From UBA4416 sp964543545 (GTDB lineage: Bacteria > Bacteroidota > Bacteroidia > B-17B0 > Aurantibacillaceae), in contig CAZIYT010000004.1 in assembly GCA_964543545.1 (NCBI GenBank), forward strand, positions 186,001 to 250,000: a DNA stretch of 64,000 nucleotides, in the 5' to 3' direction. Position numbers and translations under genes: made by a program. The notes beneath the pieces are model-generated. The model worked only from the letters and a program-made list of their open reading frames with translations. It ran no database searches and was not told where the DNA came from. Each line of letters begins with the position of its first letter. Position 1 is the stretch's first letter. Shown here one piece after another: positions 53,618 through 63,293 of the stretch.

Positions 53618-54643
53618 TCACTTTTCCGGGATGAAATAACTGTAGGTCTGGAGCATTTTTCCGAATACATAGTATTGCGCTACGCCGTAATCCTTGCCGC
53701 CGTTGTATTTCACGAAGAGCCTGTCGGGATCGTATTTGTAATCCACGCCGTATTGCTCGTTTTTGGAAGCAACAGGATATTTGTGGTAGAACTGAGTCAC
53801 GTTCTGCTTGTTGTCCCTGTCAGTCACCGTAAGCGTGGCAAAAGGAATCCCCGATTTGGAAAGGGAGTCCACGAGGTGCTCTGTCTTTTCAAGCACATAC
53901 TCGCAGTTCACGTTCTGGAAGTAGGCAATGTACTGTTTCAGCTTTTCTTCCGAGAATTGCAGTTGCTGGCCTTTCCCGTTCTTCAGACCGAAGCGCTGCA
54001 TGCTGAACAAGTCCACAACAAAAGAAGAATCGGGGATCTCATGCAGCTCAAGCCTGATCTGCTTGATCTGTGGCGGCCTGTAATTGATCATCAGGCGCCC
54101 TCTCCAGTCGGCCTCCTCCACAAAATAGCGTGTGCTGAGGTAGCCGTTGAAGCCCGGAATGTGCGTGATAAAAGGATCCTTGTAATTCTCTCCTGTTTCG
54201 GGATCCGACATGAGCATGAAGGTGCCTGTATGATCCTGTGTCGGGTGCCCGACGTAGTACTGCTTTACCTTTTTTCCTTTGGAATAGACTTCGATCTTCA
54301 CCGATTTTCCTGCCATGAATTTGATGGCCGTTTCGCGGCCGGCTTTGGAAACCGGCGATTTTACCTCCACCATGCGGATGGTGTAAAGCAGCATTTCGAT
54401 GGCATCCGGGCGTGCCGGGAATTTTCCATTCACCGTCCAGCCTTCCGGCTTGCGCTCCAGGAGCACCGTTTTTCCTTCCTTGTCCGCCATAAAGATCTTA
54501 TCCACGGAAGCCGTGTCCTTCAGGCCAAAATCACTGGCCTCCTTGTCAATGGTAGAATTCTTTCCTTTGTTTTTGTAAACAAAGATGGCAGCTACCGCCA
54601 GTACAAGTAAAATGATGATGGTAATGATCGAGTTTTTTTTCAT
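53618..54643 (-). CDS. DUF4340 domain protein, associated with GldG
   Basis: A 341-residue protein with one N-terminal membrane anchor (SIITIIILLVLAVAAIFVY) and a large extracytoplasmic part. SDFGLKDTASVDKIFMAD, GWTVNGKFPARPDAIEMLL and VKIEVYSKGKKVKQYYVGH are typical of DUF4340, which in other bacteria accompanies GldG-like ABC components. It lies 65 bases after gldG in the same orientation. It probably works with GldFG at the membrane; its biochemical role is unknown. Start: ATG 54643 (MKKNSII), or 54649. Confidence 0.85.
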   Translation of the reverse strand: MKKNSIITIIILLVLAVAAIFVYKNKGKNSTIDKEASDFGLKDTASVDKIFMADKEGKTVLLERKPEGWTVNGKFPARPDAIEMLLYTIRMVEVKSPVSKAGRETAIKFMAGKSVKIEVYSKGKKVKQYYVGHPTQDHTGTFMLMSDPETGENYKDPFITHIPGFNGYLSTRYFVEEADWRGRLMINYRPPQIKQIRLELHEIPDSSFVVDLFSMQRFGLKNGKGQQLQFSEEKLKQYIAYFQNVNCEYVLEKTEHLVDSLSKSGIPFATLTVTDRDNKQNVTQFYHKYPVASKNEQYGVDYKYDPDRLFVKYNGGKDYGVAQYYVFGKMLQTYSYFIPEK

Positions 54644-54708
54644 GTGCACTTAAGTTTGATCTGGTGAGGGGAATGTTATGTGAAACAGAAAAATTCTGCC
54701 CTTACATC

Positions 54709-56406
54709 TTATTTACTGTATTTTTTTATACGGATATAAAACTGGATCAGGGCAAACAGGAAGATGGCTGCCAGCGGGAAGCCGACATTAACAACCTTCC
54801 ACTTGGTTGTTTGTTGCATGATTTTTTTCTTATCCAGCAGCCTGAGCTTCACCTCGCGCGAGCGCAGTTGCAGAAGCCCCTGGTCATCCAGCAGGTAGTT
54901 CATACAATTGAGCAGGAAGGTTCTGTTGGCAAACTGCTCGTTCATATAAGAGTCAAAGCCAACAGGCATCACCCTTCCGGAGCTTCTTTGGTATTCATTT
55001 TTTGCGATATCGCCGTCGGACACCACGATCATACGCGTGGGCTTGCTCTTGTCCATAATATCGAAGGCGCTGTCCTGCAGAAAGGCGCTTGGGATGCGGT
55101 TCTTATACACCGATTCGAAGGTGCCCTCCAGGAGGCAGGCTACATTCTGAAAGGAGTTATTGTATTGCTTTTCATCCGGTTTGTAACGAATCATCCCCAC
55201 ATTAATACGGGTGGGCGTAGGTTGTGTTTTGGTGTATTTGGAGGTCTGCAGCAGGATGGTCTTTTTTACGTCGCGGGCAAAAACCGTATCCAGCGTACCG
55301 ATAAATTCCGTGCGGATGAGGTCCAGGTTCTTCACGATCGGGTGGGTGGAAACCGGCAGGATCAGAGGATAATACATCCAGGGAAAAGGTTGAAAATCGG
55401 GCTGTCCTTTTTTGAAGCCCACATTGATCGGTACGCGCGCGCACTGCAGATCCTGCACCATCACCGGGTTGAGGCGCACACCATATTTAAAAAGAATATC
55501 GTCGAGGTTCAGCTCATTTTTAAAGCCAAGCGTATAGCCCTTGGTATTCAGCGTGTCGCGGTCGATATACACCGGGTCGATGAGCCACATGGCCTTTCCG
55601 CCATGCATGATGAACTGGTCGATCAGGAAAATTTCCTTGTCGGTAAAGGCAGAGTCCGGCTGTGCGATCACGAGGGCATCCGCGCCTTTCAGCGAATACA
55701 GCTTGTTATTCATCTTCACGCGCGTCACGTTATAGTACTCGCTGAGCGAGGTCATGAAATCGGCGGCATAGATCGTATCGAGCTCGCCGTGGCCTTCCAG
55801 GAAAACCACCTCGGGCTTGCGGATGATCTGTGTTTTGCGGATGCTGTTCGAAAGCCCGTATTCCAGCTCCTGCACCGAGTTATTGATGCTTTGCTCCTGC
55901 TGGTAGCCTACCTGCTTTTGATAGATCTGCCACACACTTTCCTTGCCTTTGTAAGTCACAATAGCGCCCGGCCAGATATAGGTTTCGGACACCTTCTGTG
56001 AGCTGCGGTCGATCACCTGCTCCGGCATAATCCCTTTCTGGTAGAGCTGCTTTTCAAGGTTTTCCACTTCTTCCTTATTAGGATTATCAAGCGGATTCAC
56101 GAACTCATATTCGATCTTATCGTCGGAGTAAGCCCTGTATTCATCGAGGATCTCCTTGGTTTCGTTACGCAGCCTGGTGAAGCTTGGGTTGAAATTACCC
56201 TGCAGGTATACCTTAATGTACACCACATCGTCCAGCTCACCGAGGAGCTTTTTGGTGGAAGCCGATAAGGTATAACGCTTTTCGGAAGTAAGGTCGAAGC
56301 GCTTGAATAAAAAGGAAGCCACAAAATTGAGCAGTAGTAGGATAGCCGCTACTACCAGCAACATCAGGATGTCTTTTTGTTTCTGACCGGAATTTTTGCT
56401 TACCAT
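54709..56406 (-). CDS. gldG: Gliding-associated ABC transporter substrate-binding component GldG
   Basis: A 565-residue protein with an N-terminal membrane helix (ILMLLVVAAILLLLNFVASFLF) and a C-terminal one (WKVVNVGFPLAAIFLFALIQFYIRIKK). Between them is the GldG/ABC-2 auxiliary domain: RYTLSASTKKLLGELDDVV, IKVYLQGNFNPSFTRLRNET, VVFLEGHGELDTIY and MWLIDPVYIDRDTL. Its start overlaps the gldF stop by 7 bases. GldFG form the membrane part of an ABC transporter needed for gliding in Flavobacterium; the ATPase GldA is not in the window. Confidence 0.93.
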   Translation of the reverse strand: MVSKNSGQKQKDILMLLVVAAILLLLNFVASFLFKRFDLTSEKRYTLSASTKKLLGELDDVVYIKVYLQGNFNPSFTRLRNETKEILDEYRAYSDDKIEYEFVNPLDNPNKEEVENLEKQLYQKGIMPEQVIDRSSQKVSETYIWPGAIVTYKGKESVWQIYQKQVGYQQEQSINNSVQELEYGLSNSIRKTQIIRKPEVVFLEGHGELDTIYAADFMTSLSEYYNVTRVKMNNKLYSLKGADALVIAQPDSAFTDKEIFLIDQFIMHGGKAMWLIDPVYIDRDTLNTKGYTLGFKNELNLDDILFKYGVRLNPVMVQDLQCARVPINVGFKKGQPDFQPFPWMYYPLILPVSTHPIVKNLDLIRTEFIGTLDTVFARDVKKTILLQTSKYTKTQPTPTRINVGMIRYKPDEKQYNNSFQNVACLLEGTFESVYKNRIPSAFLQDSAFDIMDKSKPTRMIVVSDGDIAKNEYQRSSGRVMPVGFDSYMNEQFANRTFLLNCMNYLLDDQGLLQLRSREVKLRLLDKKKIMQQTTKWKVVNVGFPLAAIFLFALIQFYIRIKKYSK

Positions 56407-57140
56407 TTCCTGCTTTGTAATACGAGTTTGGATAACAGATTAAAGAAAGCGATGATGCTCACAAAGTAGATTACGTCCCGGGTATCGATCACGCCGCGGC
56501 TCATGCTCATGTAGTGATCGTTCATACCGATGCCTTTCACGATCGCATCGTACTTGCCGAAAATGCCGGATGAAGAAATGAAGTCGAAACCGATATAGGT
56601 AATAAAGCACAGGAGCAGGGCCATGATAAAGGCAATCACCTGGTTTTCGGAAACCGCCGAAGCAAAAGTGCCCACCGCCACAAAGCCTGCACCCAGGAAC
56701 AGGAGCCCGATGTAGGAGCCCCACATGCCGCCGGTGTCGATGTTTCCTTTCGGATAGCCTAATTGATATACCGAGTAAAAATAGATGAGGGTAGGTAGCA
56801 GCGATACAAGTACCAGCACTACGCCGGCCAGGTATTTGGCCATCACGATCTGCATCTCCGTCAGAGGGCGTGTCAGCAATAATTCGATGGTTCCGGTTTT
56901 CTTTTCTTCCGAGAAGCTGCGCATGGTAATGGCCGGGATCAGGAACAAATAGACCCAAGGCGCGAGGATAAATAAAGGATCGATGTTGGCAAAGCCATTA
57001 TCAAGAATATTGGAGCCGGCGCTTTCGGTAGGAACCAGCCACATAAAGGTACCGATGCCGGTGATGAAAACACCGATGGCGATATAGCCGATAAGGGAGC
57101 TCAGAAAGCTTCGTATTTCTTTTACCAGTAAAGTAAACAT
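56400..57140 (-). CDS. gldF: Gliding-associated ABC transporter permease GldF
   Basis: A 246-residue ABC-2-type permease with six hydrophobic segments. The N-terminus LLVKEIRSFLSSLIGYIAIG and the conserved loop AITMRSFSEEKKTGTIELLLTRPLTEMQIVMAKYL (split across two strands here: FSEEKKTGTIELLLTRPL) are the hallmark of this family, the latter being the coupling segment to the ATPase. It is the first gene of the gldF-gldG-DUF4340 group and lies 96 bases from the divergent TonB-family gene. Confidence 0.93.
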   Translation of the reverse strand: MFTLLVKEIRSFLSSLIGYIAIGVFITGIGTFMWLVPTESAGSNILDNGFANIDPLFILAPWVYLFLIPAITMRSFSEEKKTGTIELLLTRPLTEMQIVMAKYLAGVVLVLVSLLPTLIYFYSVYQLGYPKGNIDTGGMWGSYIGLLFLGAGFVAVGTFASAVSENQVIAFIMALLLCFITYIGFDFISSSGIFGKYDAIVKGIGMNDHYMSMSRGVIDTRDVIYFVSIIAFFNLLSKLVLQSRKW

Positions 57141-57236
57141 ACAGATTTCAAAAATAGCAATAGATTTTAAAATAAGCTATCGATCTGACGGGCAGAACCC
57201 AAAAATTAGTTTAATTTTACATATTTCCATTATTTT

Positions 57237-59678
57237 GTGTACCAGACCTTTTCTCTTCTCCAAAGGCTTCTCCTTGTCTTTACGGCATGCCTTTCCTGCG
57301 TTTCCCTGAAGGCACAAAATAATATATCAGGACTTGTTACCGATAGTACAGGAGCCGGTTTTCCCTTCGTCAACATTGCCTTGCTCAATGCCGCAGACAG
57401 CGCGCAGGTAAAGGGAACGATCAGTGACGAGCAGGGTCATTACGATTTTTCGACTATCAAAACCGGAACCTATCTGCTGAAGTTTTTTTCAGTGGGCTAC
57501 GCGGTGCAATACAGCCAGGAACTAAGTATGGATAGTACTTCCACGATAAGCCTTCCCCCGTTTGCGCTACGGTCTTCCGGCGTAAACCTGAACGAGGTCT
57601 CTGTTACAGCCATCAAAAAAGTGATCGAATTCAAAAACGGGATGACGGTGCTGAACGTGGAGAACAGCATCATGGCTTCAGGAAATACAGTCCTGGATAT
57701 TTTAAAAAGAATTCCCGGCGTGACGGTCGATAACAAAAATAACATTTCCATTTCGGGGAAACAGGGAGTGCGGATCATGGTGGATGGGCGCATGCAGCAG
57801 GTCTCTATGGAGCAATTGGTATCGATGATGAGCGCCATGTCGGCCGACCAGCTCAGTAAAATAGAGGTCATTAAAAATCCTCCCGTAAAATACGATGCCG
57901 AAGGAAATGCCGGCCTCATCAACCTGGTCACTAAAAAAGTAAACTCCAGGGGCTATAGCGGCAGCATCAGCTACAATCCCGGAATGGGCCAGCGCTTCGG
58001 TAACTCCGTCTATGCAACTCTCAACTTCAAATCCAACAAGCTTACGGTTTTCAGCAACATCAACCCGATGTACAAAACATTTTATGACCGTTACGATTAT
58101 CATAAAGCCGTGACCTATAAGGGAAATACCACCTTGTTTGACCATACCGGGGATCATGAGAACCTGCGTAAATACATCAGCGGCAAAATAGGCGCCGATT
58201 ACGCCCTGACAAAAAAAACCACCATCGGGCTTTCGGTGACTAATACCATCAATAATACGCGTCCTGTGGAGCATGGCTATGTGGCGATTAACGGGTACAA
58301 CGATGTCGGCTTTGACCATTACTATTATCTCACCGATGAAAAAGCAGTATGGACGAATCCGGCCTACAATCTATATGCAGAGCATAAATTTGATACGCTT
58401 GGCACCAGCCTGAGCTTATCGGTTGATTACGCCGGTTTTAAGAATACCTCCGATCGCAAAAGCGAATCTGTTTTTTTAAAGAACGACGATACCGGGGCCA
58501 AGCCTTCGCAGATCTATACATCCACCAACAATGGTCATATCGATATTTTTACACAGAAGCTGGATTTTCAAAAATACCTGAAACCTTCATGGCTATTGGA
58601 AACCGGGGCTAAAACCACCTTCGTGAAAAACAAAACGGATTTTTTATTTAACCGGCAGGATACGGTAACGGGGATTTATTATTCAGATACCAGCTTCTCC
58701 AATAATTACCGTTACCATGAGACGCTCCTGGCCGGCTATCTTAATTTCAGAAAAGAATTTAAAAAAGGAAGCCTGGGCTTTGGGGTGAGGGCCGAGCATA
58801 CGGAGATCACGGGGAATAACCTCACCAATGGCTTTAAGCTCACGAGGAACTACCTGAATTTTTTCCCGAATGTATCTTTTGATTACCAGCTAACCGGCAA
58901 GCATACCATCCAGTTTAATTACGGCAGGAGGCTCGACCGGCCGGATTATTCGCAGCTTAATCCCTTCAGGCGCTTCGAGGATCAATATGCTGTTGGAGCC
59001 GGAAACCCTTACCTTAATCCGCAATACAGTGATAATGTGGACCTGGTGCATGTCTATAATCAATGGCTTACCAACAGCATTGGCTATGCCTATTTGTCCA
59101 ATGTCTTTACCGGTATTTCCTATCAGAATGACAGTACCAAGGTCACAACCTTTACGGAGGTCAATCTTGATAAAGCCAGCTATGTGTATTACAACCTGTT
59201 TTTGCAAAAGCAGATCAAACAATGGTGGAACGTCGAATTTTCTTTGAACTTGTTTTATGTGTCGTTCAAAAGTAAACTGGCGGGAGCATCTCTGAATACC
59301 GGAGCGCTTTCCGCTAACATCTATATGAACCATGATTTTGTGCTGCCGAACAATTTTAAAATTCAATTAACCGGGCATTACAATGCGCCCAACAGGCAGG
59401 GGCCCAATTACAACAAGGCAAATGGCAGCTGCGATTTCGGCATTAAAAAGGCCCTTCTGAACAGTAAGCTCAATATCATGTTTCAGTTCATGGATATGTT
59501 TTATACCGATATCAGCCGCTCGGTATATGATTTCGACAACCAATACTATACCTTTAATTCAAGGCCTGATACCCGGAGATTTAGATTAACTTTGAGCTAT
59601 AAATTCGGGAAAATGAATATCCGTGTCGATGAAAAGCACAGCAACGAGCAGGAGAACGGACGCCTGAAAAAAGATTAA
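57237..59678 (+). CDS. Outer-membrane beta-barrel protein with CarboxypepD_reg-like domain (TonB-receptor-like)
   Basis: An 813-residue outer-membrane protein. The start is GTG at 57237, with a signal peptide ending CVSLKAQ; no ATG gives a better signal. Residues about 28-95 are a CarboxypepD_reg-like beta-sandwich (ISGLVTDSTGAGFPFVNIAL). A plug-like region follows (VLDILKRIPGVTVDNKNNISISG, RIMVDGRMQQVS, IEVIKNPPVKYDAEGNAGLINL), then a long barrel ending FRLTLSYKFGKMN. It fits the OMP_b-brl_3 group of TonB-dependent receptor relatives. There is no obvious TonB box. It begins a four-gene unit (gaps of 3 and 11 bases, then an overlap). Confidence 0.88.
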   Translation: MYQTFSLLQRLLLVFTACLSCVSLKAQNNISGLVTDSTGAGFPFVNIALLNAADSAQVKGTISDEQGHYDFSTIKTGTYLLKFFSVGYAVQYSQELSMDSTSTISLPPFALRSSGVNLNEVSVTAIKKVIEFKNGMTVLNVENSIMASGNTVLDILKRIPGVTVDNKNNISISGKQGVRIMVDGRMQQVSMEQLVSMMSAMSADQLSKIEVIKNPPVKYDAEGNAGLINLVTKKVNSRGYSGSISYNPGMGQRFGNSVYATLNFKSNKLTVFSNINPMYKTFYDRYDYHKAVTYKGNTTLFDHTGDHENLRKYISGKIGADYALTKKTTIGLSVTNTINNTRPVEHGYVAINGYNDVGFDHYYYLTDEKAVWTNPAYNLYAEHKFDTLGTSLSLSVDYAGFKNTSDRKSESVFLKNDDTGAKPSQIYTSTNNGHIDIFTQKLDFQKYLKPSWLLETGAKTTFVKNKTDFLFNRQDTVTGIYYSDTSFSNNYRYHETLLAGYLNFRKEFKKGSLGFGVRAEHTEITGNNLTNGFKLTRNYLNFFPNVSFDYQLTGKHTIQFNYGRRLDRPDYSQLNPFRRFEDQYAVGAGNPYLNPQYSDNVDLVHVYNQWLTNSIGYAYLSNVFTGISYQNDSTKVTTFTEVNLDKASYVYYNLFLQKQIKQWWNVEFSLNLFYVSFKSKLAGASLNTGALSANIYMNHDFVLPNNFKIQLTGHYNAPNRQGPNYNKANGSCDFGIKKALLNSKLNIMFQFMDMFYTDISRSVYDFDNQYYTFNSRPDTRRFRLTLSYKFGKMNIRVDEKHSNEQENGRLKKD

Positions 59679-59681
59679 CCT

Positions 59682-60314
59682 ATGAAGAACTTTGCCACGA
59701 TCATCTCTTATTTCTTTCACCCTTTGCTTACAGCTACCTACGGCTGCCTGCTGGTATTTTTTGGAATGACCGGAAGCATTTATTATGTGTTTACGCCCCT
59801 TAAGATGAAGCTCGTGATTACCGTCACGGTCTTTGCCTTTACCTTCTTGCTGCCGGTGCTCAATATGCTGATCCTCTATAAGCTCAATTACATCAGTTCC
59901 ATGAAGCTGGAGAATAGGCGCGAGCGCATCTTCCCGCTCATCATGACAGCCCTGTGCTATTTCGGGCTTTACTATATGATCTTCGACCTCAATGTGTGGC
60001 CTGCCATCAAGCTCTTTATCCTCGGAGGCGGTCTTTGCATTTTATCAGCCGCTATCATCCATCTGTGGTGGCAGATCAGCGCTCACATGATTGGCATCGG
60101 CGGCCTCGTGGGCATTATGCTGGCTTTGGGCTGGGTGCTGCAAATGCCTGTGTTTGCAACACTTTCGCTTTGCCTGCTCCTGGCCGGCCTGATTGGGTTT
60201 TCGAGGCTCTTTCTCAATTCCCACACGCCTCAGCAGGTATATGCCGGCTTTATTTTTGGCTGCTTCATGCAGTTTTCCTTACTTTTTTTAGCACAAAGCA
60301 TTACATTTGTTTAG
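59682..60314 (+). CDS. PAP2-like membrane phosphatase family protein
   Basis: A 210-residue membrane protein with six hydrophobic segments. The three PAP2 phosphatase motifs can be placed: K75 and R82 with six residues between (KLENRRERI, for KX6RP), ISAH at 132-135 (for PSGH, His135), and SRLFLNSHTPQQV at 174-186 (for SRX5HX3D, His181). Changes: Pro to Ile after the Arg, Gly to Ala in PSGH, and the last Asp to Gln185. Both His are kept, so lipid phosphate or diphosphate phosphatase activity is possible, for example on undecaprenyl diphosphate. It lies 3 bases after the barrel gene. Confidence 0.75.
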   Translation: MKNFATIISYFFHPLLTATYGCLLVFFGMTGSIYYVFTPLKMKLVITVTVFAFTFLLPVLNMLILYKLNYISSMKLENRRERIFPLIMTALCYFGLYYMIFDLNVWPAIKLFILGGGLCILSAAIIHLWWQISAHMIGIGGLVGIMLALGWVLQMPVFATLSLCLLLAGLIGFSRLFLNSHTPQQVYAGFIFGCFMQFSLLFLAQSITFV

Positions 60315-60325
60315 AATAAGCATTC

Positions 60326-61345
60326 ATGAACTTAATCACAGGAGCTACAGGATTGATCGGGGCACATGTAGCCCTTCAGCTTCTGCAACAGAACAAGCCC
60401 GTTACGGCTATCAAGCGCCCCGACAGCGACACCGGTAAAACCAAGCGGCTGTTCAGCTATTACACACCCGACTACCAGGAACTCTTCAGCCGCATCCAAT
60501 GGGTGAATGCCGATATCACCGATATCTATTCCCTCCTGGATGTCCTGGATGGTATTGACACGGTATACCACTGCGCAGGCTTTGTGTCTTTCGACGGTAA
60601 GGACCGCGTGCAGATGCACAAGGTGAATGCCACAGGCACCGCCAATATGGTAAATGCCTGCCTCGAAAAACCGGTGAAAGCCTTCTGCCACGTGAGCTCC
60701 ATTGCCACGCTGCAGAATCCGGATATCAACACCAACATCGATGAATCCGTCTACTGGAAATCGTCGCCCGATGCCAGTGATTATGCCATCAGCAAGTACA
60801 ACGGCGAGCGCGAAGTGTGGCGCGGCATGGAGGAAGGGCTGAACGCTGTGATTGTGAATCCCGGGCTGGTGCTTGGCCCCGGCTTCTGGGAGCAAAGCTC
60901 CGGCAAGCTTGTGAGCGCCTGTTACAAAGGCACAGCCTTTTACACCAACGGCTCGAGCGCCGCTGTTTCCGCCACTGATACGGCGGCCTGCATGATCGGC
61001 CTGACAGAAAAAAAGATCTTCAACAAACGCTTTGTGCTCACGGCGCATAACTATACGTTTCGTGACTTGTTGTCGCAGCTTCACCGGGCTTTTGGTAAAA
61101 AAGAGCCCTCTATCGAAGCAGGAAAGCTCATGCTCAGGCTCGGCCTTTGGCTCGATGCGCTACGCTCATCGTTTACAGGCAAGGAACGTGTACTCACCAA
61201 AGCCACGATGCATGCGGGCCTGACGAAAAATACCTTTAGCAATGCCAGGATCAGGGAAACGCTGGACTACCGCTTTGCGCCTTTGCACGAGACCATTACA
61301 TTTGTTTGCAATACCTATCTGAAAGAACAGACAGCCCATGCTTAA
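60326..61345 (+). CDS. NAD-dependent epimerase/dehydratase (extended SDR family)
   Basis: A 339-residue Rossmann-fold protein. The N-terminus ITGATGLIGAHVALQLL is the TGxxGxxG nucleotide-binding motif. VYHCAGFVSFDGKD and HVSSIATLQN carry the SDR NNAG-like and catalytic Ser strands, and the active-site YAISK (Tyr and Lys) follows. VIVNPGLVLGPGFWE is the family substrate-binding loop. The C-terminal part resembles dihydroflavonol-reductase/sugar-epimerase relatives. It lies 11 bases after the PAP2-like gene and overlaps the CapA-like gene by 8 bases. Confidence 0.88.
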   Translation: MNLITGATGLIGAHVALQLLQQNKPVTAIKRPDSDTGKTKRLFSYYTPDYQELFSRIQWVNADITDIYSLLDVLDGIDTVYHCAGFVSFDGKDRVQMHKVNATGTANMVNACLEKPVKAFCHVSSIATLQNPDINTNIDESVYWKSSPDASDYAISKYNGEREVWRGMEEGLNAVIVNPGLVLGPGFWEQSSGKLVSACYKGTAFYTNGSSAAVSATDTAACMIGLTEKKIFNKRFVLTAHNYTFRDLLSQLHRAFGKKEPSIEAGKLMLRLGLWLDALRSSFTGKERVLTKATMHAGLTKNTFSNARIRETLDYRFAPLHETITFVCNTYLKEQTAHA

Positions 61346-62570
61346 AGGAATTTACATCATCATACTGGGCGCAGCCCTGGCGCTTGTTTATACCTGTAAA
61401 ACGCCTCAGAAGACCGAAACCACGGTGCCTGAGAAGCAGGCAACGGTAACGGCTCCTGCCGAAAAAGCGCCTGCCCGGGAGCCAGAGAAGCCGGTATATA
61501 TCCCGCCTCCGAAAGATTCTGTGGCAGAGATCAGCATTAACCTGGTGGGCGACCTCATGTGCCATCTGCCTCAAACCAACAATGCCAGGCTTAAATCGGG
61601 CGACTATGATTTTTCGCCGAGTTTCGAGTACGTAAAGCCTTATTTGCAGGATGCAGATCTTACCATCGGCAACCTCGAAACAACCTTTGCCGGTACAGGC
61701 CAGCCCTATGCGGGCTACCCGGCATTCAATTCGCCGGATGCTTATTGCAAAGCCATTAAAGATGCCGGCTTCGATTTTCTGGTGACGGCCAATAACCATA
61801 GCATGGATACGCGCGAGGCCGGCCTGCTGAGAACCATCCAGGTGATCAAAGAGCATGGATTAGGTTATGCAGGCACTTACCTCGATCAGCGCGATCACGA
61901 TTCTATCCGCATCCTCAACATCAAAGGCATCCGGCTGGCTATCCTGAATTACACCTACGGGACTAACGGTTCATACCCTTCCTCCGATCATAGGTATATG
62001 CTCAATGTGATCGATTCCGCAGGTGTGGTGGCTGCTGTAAAAGCCGCTAAGGACAGGGGATCCGATATTGTGCTGGTATTTTATCACATGGGCGTGGAGA
62101 ACGTGGTGGAGCCTACACAGTCGCAGAAAGATGCGGTGCGTTTTGCCTTGCAGGCAGGCGCTGCGCTCGTAATCGGCGCGCATCCGCACATGGTTGGCCC
62201 AACCAAAGCAATGTACTCGGAGCAGAGAAAAGACTCGGTGTTCATCGCCTATTCCCTCGGTAATTTTTTATCGAACCAATACTGGCGTTATACCGATGCC
62301 GGCGTAATCCTGAAGCTCATCGTACAGAAAAATTACACAAAGCAACAAACTTCTTACAAGGGGGCGAGCTTCATTCCTACCTGGGTATACAGGGGCGATG
62401 GCGGGAAGAAAATGCACGTTATTTTTCCGGCAGAATGGTATGCCGATACGACCAGATTACCGGCCTACCTGAACACAGGGCATCGTCAGAAAATGGAGGA
62501 AGCATTTCATGATACGAAGCATGTCTTCACCAAATACAACCCTTATATTTCGGTGGGTACAGTAAAATAA
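61338..62570 (+). CDS. CapA-family (poly-gamma-glutamate capsule type) lipoprotein
   Basis: A 410-residue protein. The N-terminus LGAALALVYTCKTP suggests a lipid-modified Cys, then a Pro/Glu-rich linker of about 40 residues. The calcineurin-like metal phosphoesterase fold of CapA follows: INLVGDLMCHLPQ, DLTIGNLETTFAG, DFLVTANNHSMDT, IVLVFYHMGVEN, VIGAHPHMVGPT and AYSLGNFLSNQYW. The Asp, Asn and His metal ligands are all in place. CapA proteins take part in poly-gamma-glutamate production or export, but relatives are widespread where no capsule is known, so the true role is open. Last gene of the 57237-62570 unit. Confidence 0.9.
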   Translation: MLKGIYIIILGAALALVYTCKTPQKTETTVPEKQATVTAPAEKAPAREPEKPVYIPPPKDSVAEISINLVGDLMCHLPQTNNARLKSGDYDFSPSFEYVKPYLQDADLTIGNLETTFAGTGQPYAGYPAFNSPDAYCKAIKDAGFDFLVTANNHSMDTREAGLLRTIQVIKEHGLGYAGTYLDQRDHDSIRILNIKGIRLAILNYTYGTNGSYPSSDHRYMLNVIDSAGVVAAVKAAKDRGSDIVLVFYHMGVENVVEPTQSQKDAVRFALQAGAALVIGAHPHMVGPTKAMYSEQRKDSVFIAYSLGNFLSNQYWRYTDAGVILKLIVQKNYTKQQTSYKGASFIPTWVYRGDGGKKMHVIFPAEWYADTTRLPAYLNTGHRQKMEEAFHDTKHVFTKYNPYISVGTVK

Positions 62571-62608
62571 TAGAAATTTAACATTTCCAAAAAAAAAGGA
62601 AAAAAAAT

Positions 62609-62638
62609 TTTGTATAATTAGGGAAAGCCGTATCTTAG
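62609..62638 (+). promoter_or_regulatory. Putative promoter of the deoxynucleoside kinase gene
   Basis: TTTG at 62609-62612 and TATCTTAG at 62631-62638 with an 18-base spacer; this is one mismatch from TAnnTTTG. The gene begins 34 bases later. Confidence 0.55.
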
Positions 62639-62672
62639 TATATTATAAACTGATAATTTAGAGAAGAGATTT

Positions 62673-63290
62673 ATGCACATAGCGATTGCCGGAAATATCG
62701 GTTCAGGGAAAACGACGTTAACATCTTTATTGGCTAAACATTATAAATGGACCCCTCATTATGAGGATGCTGATGACAACCCTTACCTGAATGATTTTTA
62801 CGACGATATGCAGCGCTGGTCATTCAATCTGCAGGTTTACTTCCTAAATTCACGCTTCGGTCAGGTGCAGGAAATCCGTCAGGGCAAGCAGAAAGTCGTT
62901 CAGGACAGAACAATTTATGAGGATGCTTACATTTTTGCACCAAATTTGCATGCGATGGGTTTAATGACTACCCGCGACTACGAGAACTATTTCAGCCTTT
63001 TTAAATTGATGGACAGCCTGGTGAAAGCGCCGGACCTGATCATTTACCTGCGTGCCTCTGTGCCTACGCTGGTGAAGCAGATCCAAAAGCGTGGCCGCGA
63101 TTATGAGAACTCCATCCGTTTGGATTACCTGAAGCGCCTGAATGAGCGCTATGAGGCCTGGATCTCAACCTATGAAGGCGGCAAATTGCTGATCGTTGAC
63201 ATCGACGAGATCAATTTTTCAGAAAACAAGGAGGATCTGGGGAAAGTGCTGAGGATGATAGACGCAGAGGTAAACGGTTTATTCAAATAA
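62673..63290 (+). CDS. Deoxynucleoside kinase
   Basis: Phosphorylates deoxynucleosides in the salvage pathway. The 205 residues start with the P-loop IAIAGNIGSGKTTLTSLLA. YEDADDNPYLNDFYDD and WSFNLQVYFLNSRF are the substrate-binding helices, VVQDRTIYEDAYIF contains the DR pair of the family, and the LID is KRGRDYENSIRLDYLKRLNERY. It fits the dGK/dCK (dNK) family; the exact substrate cannot be decided from sequence. It has a likely promoter of its own, and the SiaB-like gene follows 3 bases later. Confidence 0.93.
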   Translation: MHIAIAGNIGSGKTTLTSLLAKHYKWTPHYEDADDNPYLNDFYDDMQRWSFNLQVYFLNSRFGQVQEIRQGKQKVVQDRTIYEDAYIFAPNLHAMGLMTTRDYENYFSLFKLMDSLVKAPDLIIYLRASVPTLVKQIQKRGRDYENSIRLDYLKRLNERYEAWISTYEGGKLLIVDIDEINFSENKEDLGKVLRMIDAEVNGLFK

Positions 63291-63293
63291 GAT

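Noticed and set aside
53564..56001. 348- and 445-codon plus-strand frames opposite the DUF4340 gene and gldG
   Set aside because: Composition is typical of antisense shadows; the minus-strand frames encode GldG and DUF4340 signatures.
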